64,000 nt of DNA from Symbiodinium natans (Eukaryota; Sar; Dinophyceae; Suessiales; Symbiodiniaceae). Numbering within the stretch: the stretch's first letter is position 1; each line of letters opens with the position of its first letter. Shown here piece by piece: positions 36,410-47,456 of the stretch. The notes below the pieces were generated by a model. The model did not search any database, was not told where the DNA came from, and worked only from the letters and a program-made list of their open reading frames with translations. The DNA is taken from NCBI GenBank assembly GCA_905221605.1, contig CAJNDS010002169.1:353967-417966 (forward strand), read 5' to 3'. Made by a program: the position numbers and the translations under genes.

Positions 36410-36540
36410 CCTCCTCTATACTACCCCCCCCCCCCCCCCACTAGGCTCCCCCCATAACTAAGGCTATTTAGGAATAATCAAGCCTTAATTAATTTGAAGG
36501 GGGGAACCTGCGGGGTAGTATAGAAGGGGGGTAGTAGGCG
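36410..36540. mobile_element. Family K foldback element
   Basis: CTACCCTCCTCTATACTACC pairs with GGGTAGTATAGAAGGGGGGT across a centre of AAGGCTATTTAGGAATAATC. A partial relative at 5098-5165 shares CCCCATAATCAAGGCTATTT. Confidence 0.78.
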
Positions 36541-36649
36541 AACCCATGATGAAAGGGTCGAATTTGCATGTGATATGTCTGCTGAGGCAGGAGACCCGCT
36601 TCGTGGAGAGGCGCATAGAGGAGAGCGGCCTCATCCCGCAAAGGCTACC

Positions 36650-36735
36650 TCTAAACCCTAAACCCTAAACACCAAACCCTAAACCCCAAACCCTAAACCC
36701 TAAACCCTAAACCCTAAACCCTAAACCCTAAACAC
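36650..36735 (-). repeat. ITS, (CCCTAAA)12
   Basis: Two variant units near the start; it ends 33 bases before the interrupted family A element. Confidence 0.93.
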
Positions 36736-36767
36736 CCAACCCTTGCGGGAGCAGGGCTTTCTGTTGT

Positions 36768-36907
36768 TGGGATGTTCCCCCTGTATACGAACAGTCCTTA
36801 CCCTAAACCCCAAACCCTAAACCCTAAACCCTAAATAGGGATTAGAGTACCCCCCCCCTCCATTGTAAACCCTATGAAGGACTGTTAGCATAAGGAGGAA
36901 CATCCCA
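36768..36907. mobile_element. Family A MITE with an internal CCCTAAA insertion
   Basis: The left arm stops at CAGTCCTTA, about 36 bases of CCCTAAA-type repeat follow, and the element resumes with TAGGGATTAGAGTACC. The right arm ends GGAGGAACATCCCA. Nothing of the element appears lost at the insertion point. Confidence 0.8.
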
Positions 36908-37439
36908 ACCCAAACCCTAAACCCTAAACCCCAAACCCAGAGGACCACGTCAAGGAGCATGGGCCCATTGCTGAGGATGCCGCAGCCTTCGAGGAGGCAA
37001 TGGGGGGGGGGCCTTTTCAAGTCCGGTTGGTCCTAAACCCTAAACCCTCTAAACCCTAAAAACCCTAAAAACCCTGAAAACCCTGAAAACCCTAAAAACC
37101 CTGAAAACCCTAAAAACCCTAAACCTGAACCCTTGGAGCTTAGGGTCCCGCAAGGAGCTATGCCAAAGGTGGCGCGAACGGCGCTGGAACTCATCCTTAG
37201 AAGGAAGCTACGGGGTCTCGCAGCTGCCTTCTTTGTGGTTCTTTACTGTAGGTTTAGATCCTTAGCCTTTTTGGGCTTATTGGGTTCCTTGATAAGGCAG
37301 CCAAAAGTTAAAAATTTTAACTACCCTCCTAAGTGCAGCCAAGCCCTTTGCTGTGCCAAGGTGTTTGCTTCCCCAAGAGGCCTTCCTAGATCTGGTCAGT
37401 TCTCGACAGAAAAGGGATTTGGTGCGTTGGGGTTAGGAT

Positions 37440-37518
37440 CACCCTAAACCCTAAACCCTAAACCCTAAACCCTAAACCCTAAACCCTAAACCCTAAACCC
37501 TAAACCCTAACCCTAAAT
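37440..37518 (-). repeat. ITS, (CCCTAAA)11
   Basis: Perfect units apart from the last CCCTAA. Confidence 0.95.
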
Positions 37519-37965
37519 TTACCTCAAAATAGGCTGCGAAGTTGCTAGACCCTGTCCAGCCCTTTCTCCAACTGCCCCTGAAAGCTCGTTTTCTGGGGGA
37601 TTCACAAGCTCGTATTTGGATTCCTGTTTTGTTTAAAGGGTTTAGGGTTTAGGGTGAAGACTTAAGGGATACTCCTCAAATCGTTAGTCGGACCCCTTTT
37701 TCGGGGCAGTCGAGCTGCACAAAGCCTCAAGTGAGGCTGCCGACCGCTTGGCCACCCCCTCGGAGGCTGCGAGCTTAGTTTTGCAAGGGTTTAGGGTTTA
37801 GGGTTTAGGGTTCTGTGCCTGTGTGAAAGGAGGAGTTTGTGGCTGAGGGTTTGGGGTTTGGGAATTTCCGGCCCCTGGTCCAGTCTTCCTTGTGCGTCCC
37901 CGTCCTGAATGGTGCATATGTTTCCGTATTTCCCAGAGTTTGCATCGCACTTATATGTAAATACA

Positions 37966-38085
37966 GTGTGTGTGTGTGTGTGTGTGTATACATACATACA
38001 TACATACATACATACGTACATACGTACATACATACATATGTTGTATGCATACATGTTATATATATATATACATATACATATAGAT
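37966..38085. repeat. (TG)n, (CATA)n and (TA)n microsatellite cluster
   Basis: Three simple repeats in sequence: TG, then ACATACAT, then TATATA. Tyr/His frames here are artefacts. Confidence 0.93.
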
Positions 38086-38312
38086 CAGAGTCTCCGTAGT
38101 CTAACGAGTACACATATGTAGTAAAAGAAGTAGTACATGAAGCTTGTAGCCAATACGCATTCCCATGTGAGCGACTTCCTTTCCGCAGACAGTTGCGTTC
38201 AAGGCAGGGTTGCCCGGTTTTAGGGTTAAGGGTTTTTAGGGTTTCGGGTTTAGGGCTTGGGGCTTGGATTGAGGGTCCTGACGGCTCACATGACTGCACG
38301 AATGCCTCGCAG

Positions 38313-38993
38313 CACGCGTGCTGGCGGAGCAGACGAACTCGACGTCTGGCTTGTCTGGTGCTTCGAGCATTGCTTCAAAAGTGAACATGGGCAGGTACGC
38401 AAAGAGCTGGAGCATCTTGCGGCCATGTTTGGTTGCAAGTTCACCTGCTTTAAGAAGTCCACCGGCTTTCTGAGCTGGCTTGATGGGGATGATGGGGTGC
38501 ACGCCAGGGCTCTTCTTGTGGCAGACTGGCGGGAAGCAAAGCCCACCATCGAAGAGCTCAGCAGGAGAAGCGACCGCCGCGATGTCCGAACGTGCATGGT
38601 CGCACAGACGGAGAAGGCGTTTCGCAACGCGTCCCTCTTCGCCAGTCGGCAGAGAACAGGAGCCCAGCTCCTGGTGACACTGGGCTTTTCCCGGGAGGCC
38701 GTGCAGAAGTTTGTCTCATCTTACATACACACCCATGCGACGTCACCGTCGCCGGTGCCCACGCCAGATGAGACGTTAGGGTTCTCTCTGCCCAGTCTCT
38801 TAGTAGCTGAGTGAGTACACTTTACACTTTGTGGGATACTAGAATCCCCTACAAAACTGAAAGTGTACGCTTTTTGGGGGGGGTTTATGAACTCAGCAAC
38901 GAAGGTCTTATCAAGGCCGTTCAGGACCCCATCACGGCTGCCAGGCTGGAGCAACTCATCCAGCGAACCATGTGGCAAGTTTACGAGGACTGA
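38313..38993 (+). CDS. Unidentified protein, paralogue 1 (partial, 2 exons)
   Basis: Exon 38313-38810 joins exon 38897-38993 across a GT-AG intron. The product has at least 198 residues and ends VYED. I do not recognise a named domain. Visible blocks are DVWLVWCFEHCF, LLVADWREAKP, CMVAQTEKAFRNA, VTLGFSREAVQKF and GLIKAVQDP. The spacing of hydrophobic strands and helices suggests a small alpha/beta domain, possibly receiver- or BRCT-like (inference only). It is homologous throughout to the copy at 45842-46812, so selection has kept the frame in both. From memory, dinoflagellate proteomes hold many uncharacterised proteins with a similar 'W-CFE ... DWREAKP' pattern, but I could not check this. 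The start exon is not found; CGCAG at 38308-38312 is the likely acceptor. Confidence 0.68.
38811..38896 (+). other. GT-AG intron formed by an inverted-repeat element, 86 bp
   Basis: The donor GTGAGT directly follows codons for LVA and the acceptor ACTCAG precedes CAACGAAGG. Removing it gives LVADNEGLIKAVQDP in frame. Nearly the whole intron folds: GCTGAGT pairs with ACTCAGC at the ends, and TACACTTT pairs with AAAGTGTA further in. Paralogue 2 carries a different element (46587-46723) near the same point. Confidence 0.7.
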
Positions 38994-40210
38994 TGATGCG
39001 CAAGTCATGTCAATGCGTTCTGTCAGAAGTGCAACGCGCGTTTCCGCCATCTAGAGGCGTTTTAATGGACATCCGCTCGACCTGTGCGGTTTTAGACTTC
39101 CACCACGCTCGCAACCTTCAGAGGACCCGAGCAACATCCGGAAAAAATGTTCCTTCGTTCTCACATGGCAGCGCTCAGGGCCCCATCAGGCTGCCCTAAA
39201 GTGAAGGTTCATGGTTTCGTCGCGGGTTCACGGTTTCACGAGTTCAAGGGTTCATGGGGAGGGAAGGGAGGGGAGGGGGGGAAGTACTACCTGCCGACGT
39301 ATACGCACCTAAGATAGAGTTTTAAACGTTTACAGCTGCCACACTTAGAGCCTCAATCAAGACTGCCATGAACAACCGAGAAATTGAAGTACTGTACATC
39401 CTACCCGAACTATGTATTCCGTGGAGTTTGAAATGGGGGGGGGGGAGGGCTAAAGTGCAGGACTTCGGGTCTCTGGTTGTTAGATCCACCCCCCTCCCGC
39501 CCCCAGATACAGCTTCATCCCGCCATGGCAGCATCCCGTGTGAGCCTGAAATTCCCAATACTTCCACGAGTACGAAGTAGACCTTAAACTTCATGGTCTG
39601 AAATGCCGTGCGCACCCTAAACCCTAAACCCCTAAACCCTAATCCCCTAACCCCCTAAAGCCAAAACCCTAAACTCTTTCAGGAAACTCCTTAATACCTT
39701 CAAGGCTGCTCGGGTTGCTGGGAACCCTGCAGGGCCGCTCCAATGCTTCCTGAGAGCCCCTTGAAACGCCTTCCAATGACCCGCAGACATCTCCAAACTC
39801 TTCAAAGAATCCCTGGAAGCTGGGTTTTGGAGTGCTATACTTTAATGTTTTTTTTCTTTTGGTTCTGGGTTCCTGTTATAGCTACTTATACCTTGAAAGT
39901 ATATGCTTTTTTCCCTCAAGGGTCCACTCCAAAGTAGGGGGGGAAGGAGAAGCCTTCCATGTAAGAAGCACAAGGCAGGCACAATGCGACTTTAAGAGAG
40001 AGAGGGAGGGAGAGTATATATAGATATCCACACAGATACATATATATATATGTATACATATATATATATACACATATATCTATATGTATGTGTGCTTATC
40101 TGCGCATCTCTACAAATGATGACGACCCCCTGGAGAAAGTCCCTCGGCTCAATGTTCTGAGGCGCCACCACCCCAGGTACCCTTGCGGCTGAAGGACGGG
40201 GCGTCTGATT

Positions 40211-40278
40211 CGGGTTTAGGGTTTAGGGTTTAGGGTTTAGGGTTTAGGGTTTAGGGTTTAGGGTTTAGGGTTTAGGGT
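40211..40278 (+). repeat. ITS, (TTTAGGG)9
   Basis: Nine perfect units leading into GTAGGCCCTTGGGATG, a family M left end. Confidence 0.94.
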
Positions 40279-41097
40279 AGGCCCTTGGGATGTGTTCTTT
40301 TCCCCTTATCTGATTGGATTTGACAGGATGCTGTTTTTCCTTCTTGGGGTTTAGGAGGAGTACCGACCTGGTGTGCCTGCGTGTGCTTCTTGGGGGAGAA
40401 GAGGGGTAGCTGGTAGGGTTTAGGGTTTAGGGTTTAGGGCTTAGGGCTTAGGGCTTAGGGCTTAGGGCTTAATGAAGCACCCTTTGGAGGCACCCTCATT
40501 GTCGTCTGTGGGCCGTTGGCTTCCACCAAAAACTCCATCTAAAGTGACACCTGGGTTTGTGTTGTGTTTTTGAGGTTTTTTGGGGAACAGGAGAGATCAG
40601 GTGCCCCTGAGTAGTGCTCTAGGTGCTAGTTGTTCGGGAACCGGCTGCATATGAATTCCGGGTAGTCAGTTACTTTGCCCAGTTCCCTTTGCAGGTTTCC
40701 TGGCGGGTTCTGACTTGAGTTTGGGGGCGATTCTTGTTGGAGGAACCCTAAACCCTAAACCCTAAACCCACCTAGGTAGGCCCTTGGTATACATATTATG
40801 CTCCTCTACAAGGGGTTTAAGAGAATCACAGTGGAGAATGCGTTTCAGACGATTTGAAGGGGGCAAGCTCATGGTGCACCCTTTCACAACAGCCCCGAAG
40901 CTGTCCTAATGGGACCTTCTTGGGCTTACATTGCCTAAGCCCTAAACCCTAAACCCAAAAAGCCCTACTTCCCATCTTTCTGGTGGGAGGATTTGGGGTT
41001 TAGGAGTTCGGGTTTAGGGCTTGGGCTCTGGAATTCTAGGGTCGTTCCTCCACCAGGGCCAACCCCCGCAGATATCCTGAGCCCACCCACCCCAAAA

Positions 41098-41272
41098 CCC
41101 TGAACCCTGTAAACCCTGTAAACTCTAAACCCTGAACCCTAAACCCTAAACCCTAAACCCGAAACCCTAAACCCTAAACCCTAAACCCTAAACCCTAAAC
41201 CCTAAACCCTAAACCCTAAACCCTAAACCCTAAACCCTAAACCCTAAACCCTAAACCCTAAACCCTAAACCC
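41098..41272 (-). repeat. Longest ITS in the window, (CCCTAAA) about 23
   Basis: Slightly degenerate to 41165, then fifteen perfect units. Confidence 0.95.
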
Positions 41273-41333
41273 AGCCCCAAAGTGCGCGAGGATCCCAGCA
41301 TCGTCTCTGAGGAGAAGGACGCCTCACACTGAG
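41273..41333 (+). CDS. Possible terminal exon
   Basis: Directly after the longest ITS, the frame reads SPKVREDPSIVSEEKDASH and stops at TGA. If real, the ITS lies in the intron before it. Confidence 0.3.
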
Positions 41334-41907
41334 GAAGCCCAGAACGGGAGCTTTCGGGTTTAGGGCCTCTCTGGAGTAGAAGTGATAATACAGTAGAAAT
41401 GAGAATACAAAAATGGCATGCGTTCATCATCACATAGATATATTTTTTAAATATATATAAAAACACTATATGAAAAAAAAAATATATATATATATATATG
41501 TTGTGTCCCCTAATATAGTAGCAGAATAATATCATGATGTGGGAATATAGGGCTTAGGGTATTGGGGCCTTGGGGTTTAGGGATAGGCAAGGGATTTAGG
41601 GTGGCGTCCCTCACAGCCTTCTGCATGCTTGCCGCGTGTTGGGGCTTAAGGTGTGAGAGGCTAGTAATAAGAGTATTGTTTTGCTAGAGTGCCCGGCCGG
41701 GGTCCCCAAAGCCCTAACCTCAGGCTGAGGAGCGTCAGAAAAGTTGAAACGGGCCCGTCCAAGTTCCCATGTGCCGAAGGGGTGTTTCTTTACGGCGGAG
41801 ACACCCAACGTCAAATCCTATCCAGGACCCCAAGACCCCCTCAAAGACAATTGTAGTATTCCGGGCTTTAAAGGGGCGTTGAGGGGTTATACTCTTTTTT
41901 CAGTTAT

Positions 41908-41949
<42 letters not shown>

Positions 41950-42034
41950 TTATCTCTTGTTTGTTGTTGTTTGTTTTTTTTTTGGGGGGGGATGCTTTTC
42001 AGGTGCTTTTCAGAAGAGGATGATGCTAGATCTG

Positions 42035-42098
42035 AGATATATGTATATATATATATATATATATACTTTTTTCTATATATATATATATATATATATAG
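42035..42098. repeat. (TA)n palindromic microsatellite
   Basis: Two TA runs flank CTTTTTTC. A (TC)n run precedes it at 41910-41945. Confidence 0.92.
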
Positions 42099-42773
42099 GG
42101 TGCCCTATTTTCGAAAGCTCCTTCAGGGCAGCAGAAGGGGTCCCAGCTCAGGTCATCGTCCGGAGCCGCACTACGACTGGGCAGGCGCCTTCCTTTCGGG
42201 TGGGCACTGGGTCTTCAGGCCACAGCTGCTGGGGCGAAGTAGCTTGAAGCACGTTTAGGGGTTTAGGGTTCAGGGGTTAACAAATCCAGGAAGATGTATG
42301 ACGTACTCTAAAGCCGTCCAAAAGCTTAAACCCTGAGACGAAGCTACTCGGAAGATCACAGCACCGCCTGTGCTTCTGTTTTCCAACCCCCCGGCCCACA
42401 AACAAGCCTTGGGCATTTTAAGTCCTGTGACGTGCAGCTGTCCAGCTGCTCGTATTGTCGGCTTTCACCCTGCAGAAATGAAGGCCCTCTCCAGAACGCT
42501 AAGGCAAAGCTCGCCAGTCAGAAGACCCAACAAGCAGCCCCTAAACCCTAAAGTCTGAAATCGGCAGTCCGAAGGCTACAACTGTCATGCTGGGCGGGTA
42601 ACCTTTGGCAATTGGGGCAACTCTACGCCCCGTAAAGGCTTCTCAATACCCAGGCATAGTATTTCTCCTTCAGAAAACACAGCCGAAAATCGAAGCTCTG
42701 CGCCACTCGCGCGCAGAAATTCTTGGTAGCCCAGTGGTACCCAGAACCCCTAAACCCTACCAAGATTGGCCTA

Positions 42774-42873
42774 GCAGTAGAGTAGGCAACCTTTAACCTC
42801 TTTGGGGTAGCATAATCCCCGGATAATCCCAAAGGTTAAGCTTGAATTCCCCCAGGTTACTGGACAACTAGGC
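42774..42873. mobile_element. Family G MITE, intergenic copy G1
   Basis: It begins AGCAGTAGAGTAGGCAACCT and ends TTACTGGACAACTAGG. The hairpin is AACCTTTAACCTCTTTGGGG / ATCCCAAAGGTTAA. Two more copies are at 43799-43901 and 45983-46087. Confidence 0.87.
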
Positions 42874-43798
42874 CCTAAACCCTAAACCCTAAACCCTAAA
42901 TCCCAATTAAGATTGGGCTTTAGACAAGACGACCGCAGGTGCTTTGGCCTGCAAGCAAGGAGGACATCGAAATTCTTAGCCAGCGCCTACCCTAGTGCTA
43001 CCACCTTTTGTTTGGGAACCCTAAACCCTACCTAAACCCTAAACCCGAGGACCCCCCGAAACAGCCTCTAGACCCTAAACGGCCAGGATTAGAGCCTCAA
43101 TGTTGCTGACTGCCTGTTGTGAGTGACTGTCACAATGCCTGGTCATGTGTACTCTAGACCTCATTAGAGCTTCAGCATGTTTGACTGTCGTTTCTTGTGA
43201 CTGTAATAATGTCGAGTCATGTCTACTCACGACATTATTGCCAGGCTACACGCAAAACTTGTTCTTTAAGTTTCATGTTTGGTAACTCGACTAATGTCTT
43301 GATTGTAAACCCTCAAGCCCGAAACCCGGCTTGAGAAGCAGCGTCAGGGCAGGGCCACTTCCCAGAAAGCAGCAATCAAGAATTCTGGAGCACGCCAACC
43401 CTTCTAGTTTTTTGTTTGAAAGTCCTCAATCCCAGACCTTTGGGAGGATCCCAGAAGTAGAACCCCCACAAATAGTACCCTGCAGGTTTAGGGTTCGGAG
43501 TCTGGGGTTGAGGGTTTCACGCTCGGCTCGTGCTTTCCGATTTGCCTATCGATTCGGGGATTTCCGCGCCTCGTGCAAGGAAGGAGGTTCGGCTGTAACC
43601 GGGATTCACGAGTTCCGCAGACTAGAAGAATCCAGGGCCTCCATTGTCCGAGGTTGAGCATAGATGTAAAAGTTACTGTTAGTCGTAGGAAAAAATATGA
43701 CTACTGCGGCTGTATTTCGATTGTTGCCTGCGTGATTCTTGCAGAAAGCTTGCTTGTCTTGCATAGCGCAAGCAAACGAAGGGGCTGCCCTACTTAGA

Positions 43799-43901
43799 CC
43801 TAGTAGTAGAGTAGAAACCTTTAACCTTTTTGGGGCAGTATAATCCCCTTATAATCCCAAAGGTTAACCCTGATTCCCCCAGATTACTGGACAACTAAGC
43901 C
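43799..43901. mobile_element. Family G MITE, intergenic copy G2
   Basis: It runs from AGTAGTAGAGTAGAAACCTT to TTACTGGACAACTAAG, with the same core (TTTTTGGGGCAGTATAATCC). Over 80% of positions match G1 by eye. Confidence 0.87.
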
Positions 43902-43938
43902 CTAAACCCTAAACTCTAAACCCTAAAACCTAAACCCT

Positions 43939-44053
43939 AAGTAGAAGCTCTTTGACTTAGCAAGTCTACTTCGTATCCCCTAGAAACCCCTATGATGATC
44001 CCCATAGCCCACCTCACAAGCCCTACTTGCTAAGTCAAAAGGGCTTCCAAGTA
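43939..44053. mobile_element. Family C foldback MITE, copy C2, opposite orientation
   Basis: GTAGAAGCTCTTTGACTTAG and TAAGTCAAAAGGGCTTCCAA are the ends. The centre, CCCCATAGCCCACCTCACAA, is the reverse complement of the C1 centre. ITS flanks both sides. Confidence 0.87.
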
Positions 44054-44070
44054 TACCTTTAGTCCTAAAC

Positions 44071-44213
44071 CCTCAACCCCTAAACCCTAAACCCTAAACC
44101 CTAAACCCTAAACCCTAAACCCTAAACCCTAAACCCTAAACCCTAAACCCTAAACCCTAAACCCTAAACCCTAAACCCTAAACCCTAAACCCTAAACCCT
44201 AAACCCTAAACTC
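44071..44213 (-). repeat. ITS, (CCCTAAA)20
   Basis: About twenty perfect units just after family C copy C2; a degenerate forward ITS follows at 44326-44428. Confidence 0.95.
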
Positions 44214-45841
44214 AAACTGGGGAAGGAAGCGGGGAAGCTCAGGTCCCAACTCATGTACCCGACGCCCTTTCAAGTCGAGGGGTCCGTGATCATCAGGCAG
44301 GGAGCTCTAAAGACAGCAATTTCAGGTTTAGGGTTTGGGGTTTGGGGTTGAGGGTTTGGGGTTTAGGGTTGAGGGTTTGGGGTTTAGGGTTGAGGGTTTG
44401 GGGTTTAGGGTTTCGGGTTTAGGGTTAAGATAGATCTTCAGGAGCTTGAGTTGAGTTAGCTGTATGGGCTTTAGGGCTCAGGGTCTGGAAAAAAGAGCAG
44501 GGTTCCCCCGCATGCGGCACCTTTGTAGGATTCTTGGGGGGAGGATGAAAACAGCCCGGAACCCTACTCCTAGGCGAGTGTAGCCCCGGAGCTCGAAGCC
44601 ATTCTCTGCAACCCTCCTGCTGCCTCAACTCTGCTCTGTCTGCCATTGGTGGACTACACATACTCAGCCCTCAACCCGAAACCCTCAACCCTAATTTAGG
44701 GTTTAGGGTTTAGGGTTTAGGGTTTAGGGCTACACCCAGCCCCTGACACGGACAGGCTGGTGCGCTTGTCGGATCCTGTGCGCCACCTCAGCACACCCTG
44801 GGCTGTGGTACTCTTCACCCCCCCCCCCTCCCCCCGGCCCCCTTCAACTTCTGGGTTTCGGGTTTCGGGCAAGAAGCAGGGTTTAGGGTTTCGGGTTTCG
44901 GGCAAGAAATAGGGTTCAAGGTTTAGGGCTTCGGGCCCGAAGGACTGAACCCAACTCGACAGCCCAAGAAAGGAAGCCAGAAACCCCAGCAAAAGTCACC
45001 GGAGGGCTCTCTACCTCTCGTAGCTGAACAGGTCACCCTTCACCCCGAACACCTGTGCAGCTTTTGCTGCTAGGTAGGACCTTGGAGCTTTGAGATGAAA
45101 TTTGGGAACTTTTCAGAGGGGTTTTAAGCGCCAAACTAGTCTGTTAACCTTTACAACCTGAAAGCCCCTAAAGGGTTTAGGGTTTAGGGTTTAGGGTTTA
45201 GGGTTTAGGGGTACCCCTATCTTCTACCTCAACTGGTTCTAGCAGGGCCACCAGTCCGCGTGGATTCAGGTCACCAGCCCTGTGGCGCGCACCGTACGCA
45301 ATAGGCCGGCTGGGGCTCAGGGTTCAGGGTTCCGGGTTTAGGGTTTGGGAATAGGGTTTAGGGTGTAGGGTTTAGGGTGTAGGGTTCAGGGTTTTCAGGG
45401 TTTTCAGGGTTTTCATCAGAGTTTTCAGGGTTTTCAGGGTTTTGGTTCCGAAACGGCAACTTTGGGGGCTCACGGTTTCTTTCGGGGTTCTCCCCAAAAC
45501 TCCTAAACCCCCAACACCCCGAAGCCCCCAAAACCCCCAAGGGCCCCTAAACCCTAAACCCAAAACCCTAAACCAAAAAACCCTAAACCCTAAACCCCGG
45601 TACTTGCTTCGCCGGGCGGGGTACTGGCGGGGGGGGCGGGGGTCTCAGAGCAAGGTTTTTCATAGCATGTGGTGGCATATTGTAGGTACCCCCTTTTTTT
45701 GGGAATGCCCCAATAGAGCCCTAAACCCCAAACAAGTGCACACAATCACGGAATACTTGTGGATGTGCTGCAGGCATTTGTACCTAAGGTAGCTTTTGCC
45801 TCCTTTTGCAACAGGGACATGATGGAGCAAATCTCATGCAG

Positions 45842-46812
45842 TGTGGGTGGTGCGAATGAAGGTGATGTCTGGCTTGCATGGTGTTTCGAGCATTGCTTGA
45901 AGAGGGAGCATTCGCCGGTACACGAAGAGCTGGAGCTTCTTGCGACCCGATTCGGTCGTAAGCTCATCTGCCACAAGAAGCTTAGCAGTACAGTAGGTAA
46001 CCTTTTAACCTTTTTGGGGTAGTTTATTCCCTTTATAATCCCAAAGGTTAACCTTTAGTTCCCCAAAAAAATACTGGACAATTAAGGAAGGGAGCAGAGT
46101 TCCTCGGTTGGCTGGACTGCAGGCACTCCAGCACCTATCCAGGTACTCTGCTTGTCGCACACTGGCGGGAGGCAAAGCCCATCATCGAAGAGCTCAGCAG
46201 GAGAAGCTAGGATAAAGGGGGGGGACCCTGAAAAGGGAACCCCTTCTTCACCCTCTTCTGGCTCTTTTTAAACAGGGGGACCTTATTCAGAGGGTCTATG
46301 TCCCCAAGGGGCCCCCTAATCCTATCCCCTACAGGAGAAGCGACCGCTGCGACGTCCGAGTGTGCGTGGTCACCGACTCGGAGAAGATGCTTCGCAAGGC
46401 GTCGACCTTTGTGAGCAAGACGTGCGCAGGAGCCGAGGTCGTGGTGACCTTGGGCTTCTCCCGTGAGGCAGTGCAAAAGCTCTCCTCTTCGTACATGCAG
46501 TCCGCCCATTCGACCAGGGAAGGACCTTTGAAGCCGCAACCGGTGCAGCTTCAGCCGAGCTTTTGGTGGCTATGTCTGCCCAGTCTCTTGGTAGCCCAGT
46601 GGTACCCCTTTACCACTTTACCCGTTCTTTGGTTCAAGGGTCCCCTTTTTTTGGTTCAAGGTGCGCTTTTACAGTAACCAACCAAAAGTGCCCTTACTAG
46701 AATATGGTTACTGGGCTACCAAGGTCTTCGCAAGGCCGTGCAGGACCCCCACACAGCCGCAGGACTGGAGCTGCTCATCCGGCAGTCCATGAAGCAAGTC
46801 TACGAGGACTGA
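45842..46812 (+). CDS. Unidentified protein, paralogue 2, interrupted by three elements
   Basis: Exons are 45842-45987, 46098-46200 and 46335 to about 46586, then a last exon from about 46721 ending at TGA 46810-46812. The first two joins restore the frame of paralogue 1: KKLSKFLGWLD against KKSTGFLSWLD, and ELSRRSDRCDVRVC against ELSRRSDRRDVRTC. Shared blocks include DVWLAWCFEHCL, LLVAHWREAKP, VVTLGFSREAVQKL and KAVQDP, and both copies end VYED. The third join has no clean GT/GC/GA-AG border, so this copy may use an odd splice site or be recently broken. The acceptor at 45836-45841 (ATGCAG) is probable and the first coding exon is unknown. Confidence 0.65.
45988..46097 (+). other. GT-AG intron made of a family G MITE
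   Basis: The intron begins GTACAGTAGG and ends GGGAGCAG. The family G element (45983-46087) fills almost all of it; independent copies lie outside genes at 42774-42873 and 43799-43901. AGCAG occurs at both exon edges and may be a target duplication. The paralogue has no intron here. Confidence 0.78.
46201..46334 (+). other. GA-AG introner with 10-bp target duplication
   Basis: CAGGAGAAGC at 46198-46207 is repeated exactly at 46332-46341. Between them lie 124 bases with inverted ends (TAGGATAAAGGGG against CCCTAATCCTATCCCCTA). Within the duplication the only AG-ending splice solution is CAG|GAGAAG to CTACAG|GAGAAG, a GA-AG intron, and it restores the paralogue's reading frame exactly. The paralogue has an uninterrupted AGCAGGAGAAGCGACC at this point. 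Confidence 0.82.
46587..46723. mobile_element. MITE with 14-bp perfect terminal repeats (TTGGTAGCCCAGT type)
   Basis: CTTGGTAGCCCAGT at 46587-46600 is matched by its exact reverse complement at 46710-46723. It sits between the third and last exon of paralogue 2. The inside carries 'ttggttcaagg' and 'caaccaaaag' segments shared with 61745-61845. A solitary left end is at 42723-42736 and a right-end-like copy at 61829-61842. Confidence 0.8.
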
Positions 46813-47391
46813 GGCCTGCGAAAGTCTGATGAGTGCACTAGCACTAGCATCTTCTTTAGAGCAAGACACGCAAAATGCCATCTTCGGATCTCTTTTTCCC
46901 CTTTGGGTCACCTACAAGGCCAGCGCGGTGTAGAAGTCCCGCCCTGCCTTCAGGAGACCACAGACGTGTGCTGAGAAAATGTGCATCCCCTTACCAAGCA
47001 CCCTGCAGGCTAGAAGCCTCCGACCCCCATGAAAGGAGGGTTTAGGGTTTAGGGTTCAGGGTTTAGGGTTTAGAGTTTAGGGTTTAGGGTTTAGGGTTTA
47101 GGGTTTAGGGTTGCCTGAAACAGAGAGACGCGAGAGCACAGGGGAGAAAGCTCGGGGTTACGTAGATTTTGGCGCTACTTCGGCTTGTCCGGAGCTAGGG
47201 CGGCAGGAGCATTAAGGGCCCCGCTAGGAGCTCCTACCCTTTCGGACCTGTTCCCGTACAGCCCTTCCGCCCCCAAAACCCTAGACCCTAAACCCGTTTC
47301 TTACAAAAACAGAATCCCCCCCCCAAAAAAAAAAGAACAAAGCAAGCCCTGACGCCACAAAACCTAAGCCCCAGTTAATATTTCACAGGCA

Positions 47392-47456
47392 GTATGGCAT
47401 CCGCGGGGATGAGAAGTGGCAGCTGCTGGCCACCGGTGCTGCGACCCGGCGTTGAA
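47392..47456 (+). CDS. Exon-like island
   Basis: TATTTCACAG precedes a frame reading QYGIRGDEKWQLLATGAATR, then a stop. Possible terminal exon; product unknown. Confidence 0.3.

Larger units (their letters stand above)
39000..45830. other. Intergenic region between the two paralogues
   Basis: It holds two family G MITEs, family C copy C2, two long ITS, TC/TA microsatellites and a solitary TTGGTAGCCCAGT end. Apart from the possible exon at 41273, no gene was found. Confidence 0.6.

Noticed and set aside
37791-38299. Tyr/His-rich frames
   Set aside because: They translate TG, CATA and TA microsatellites.
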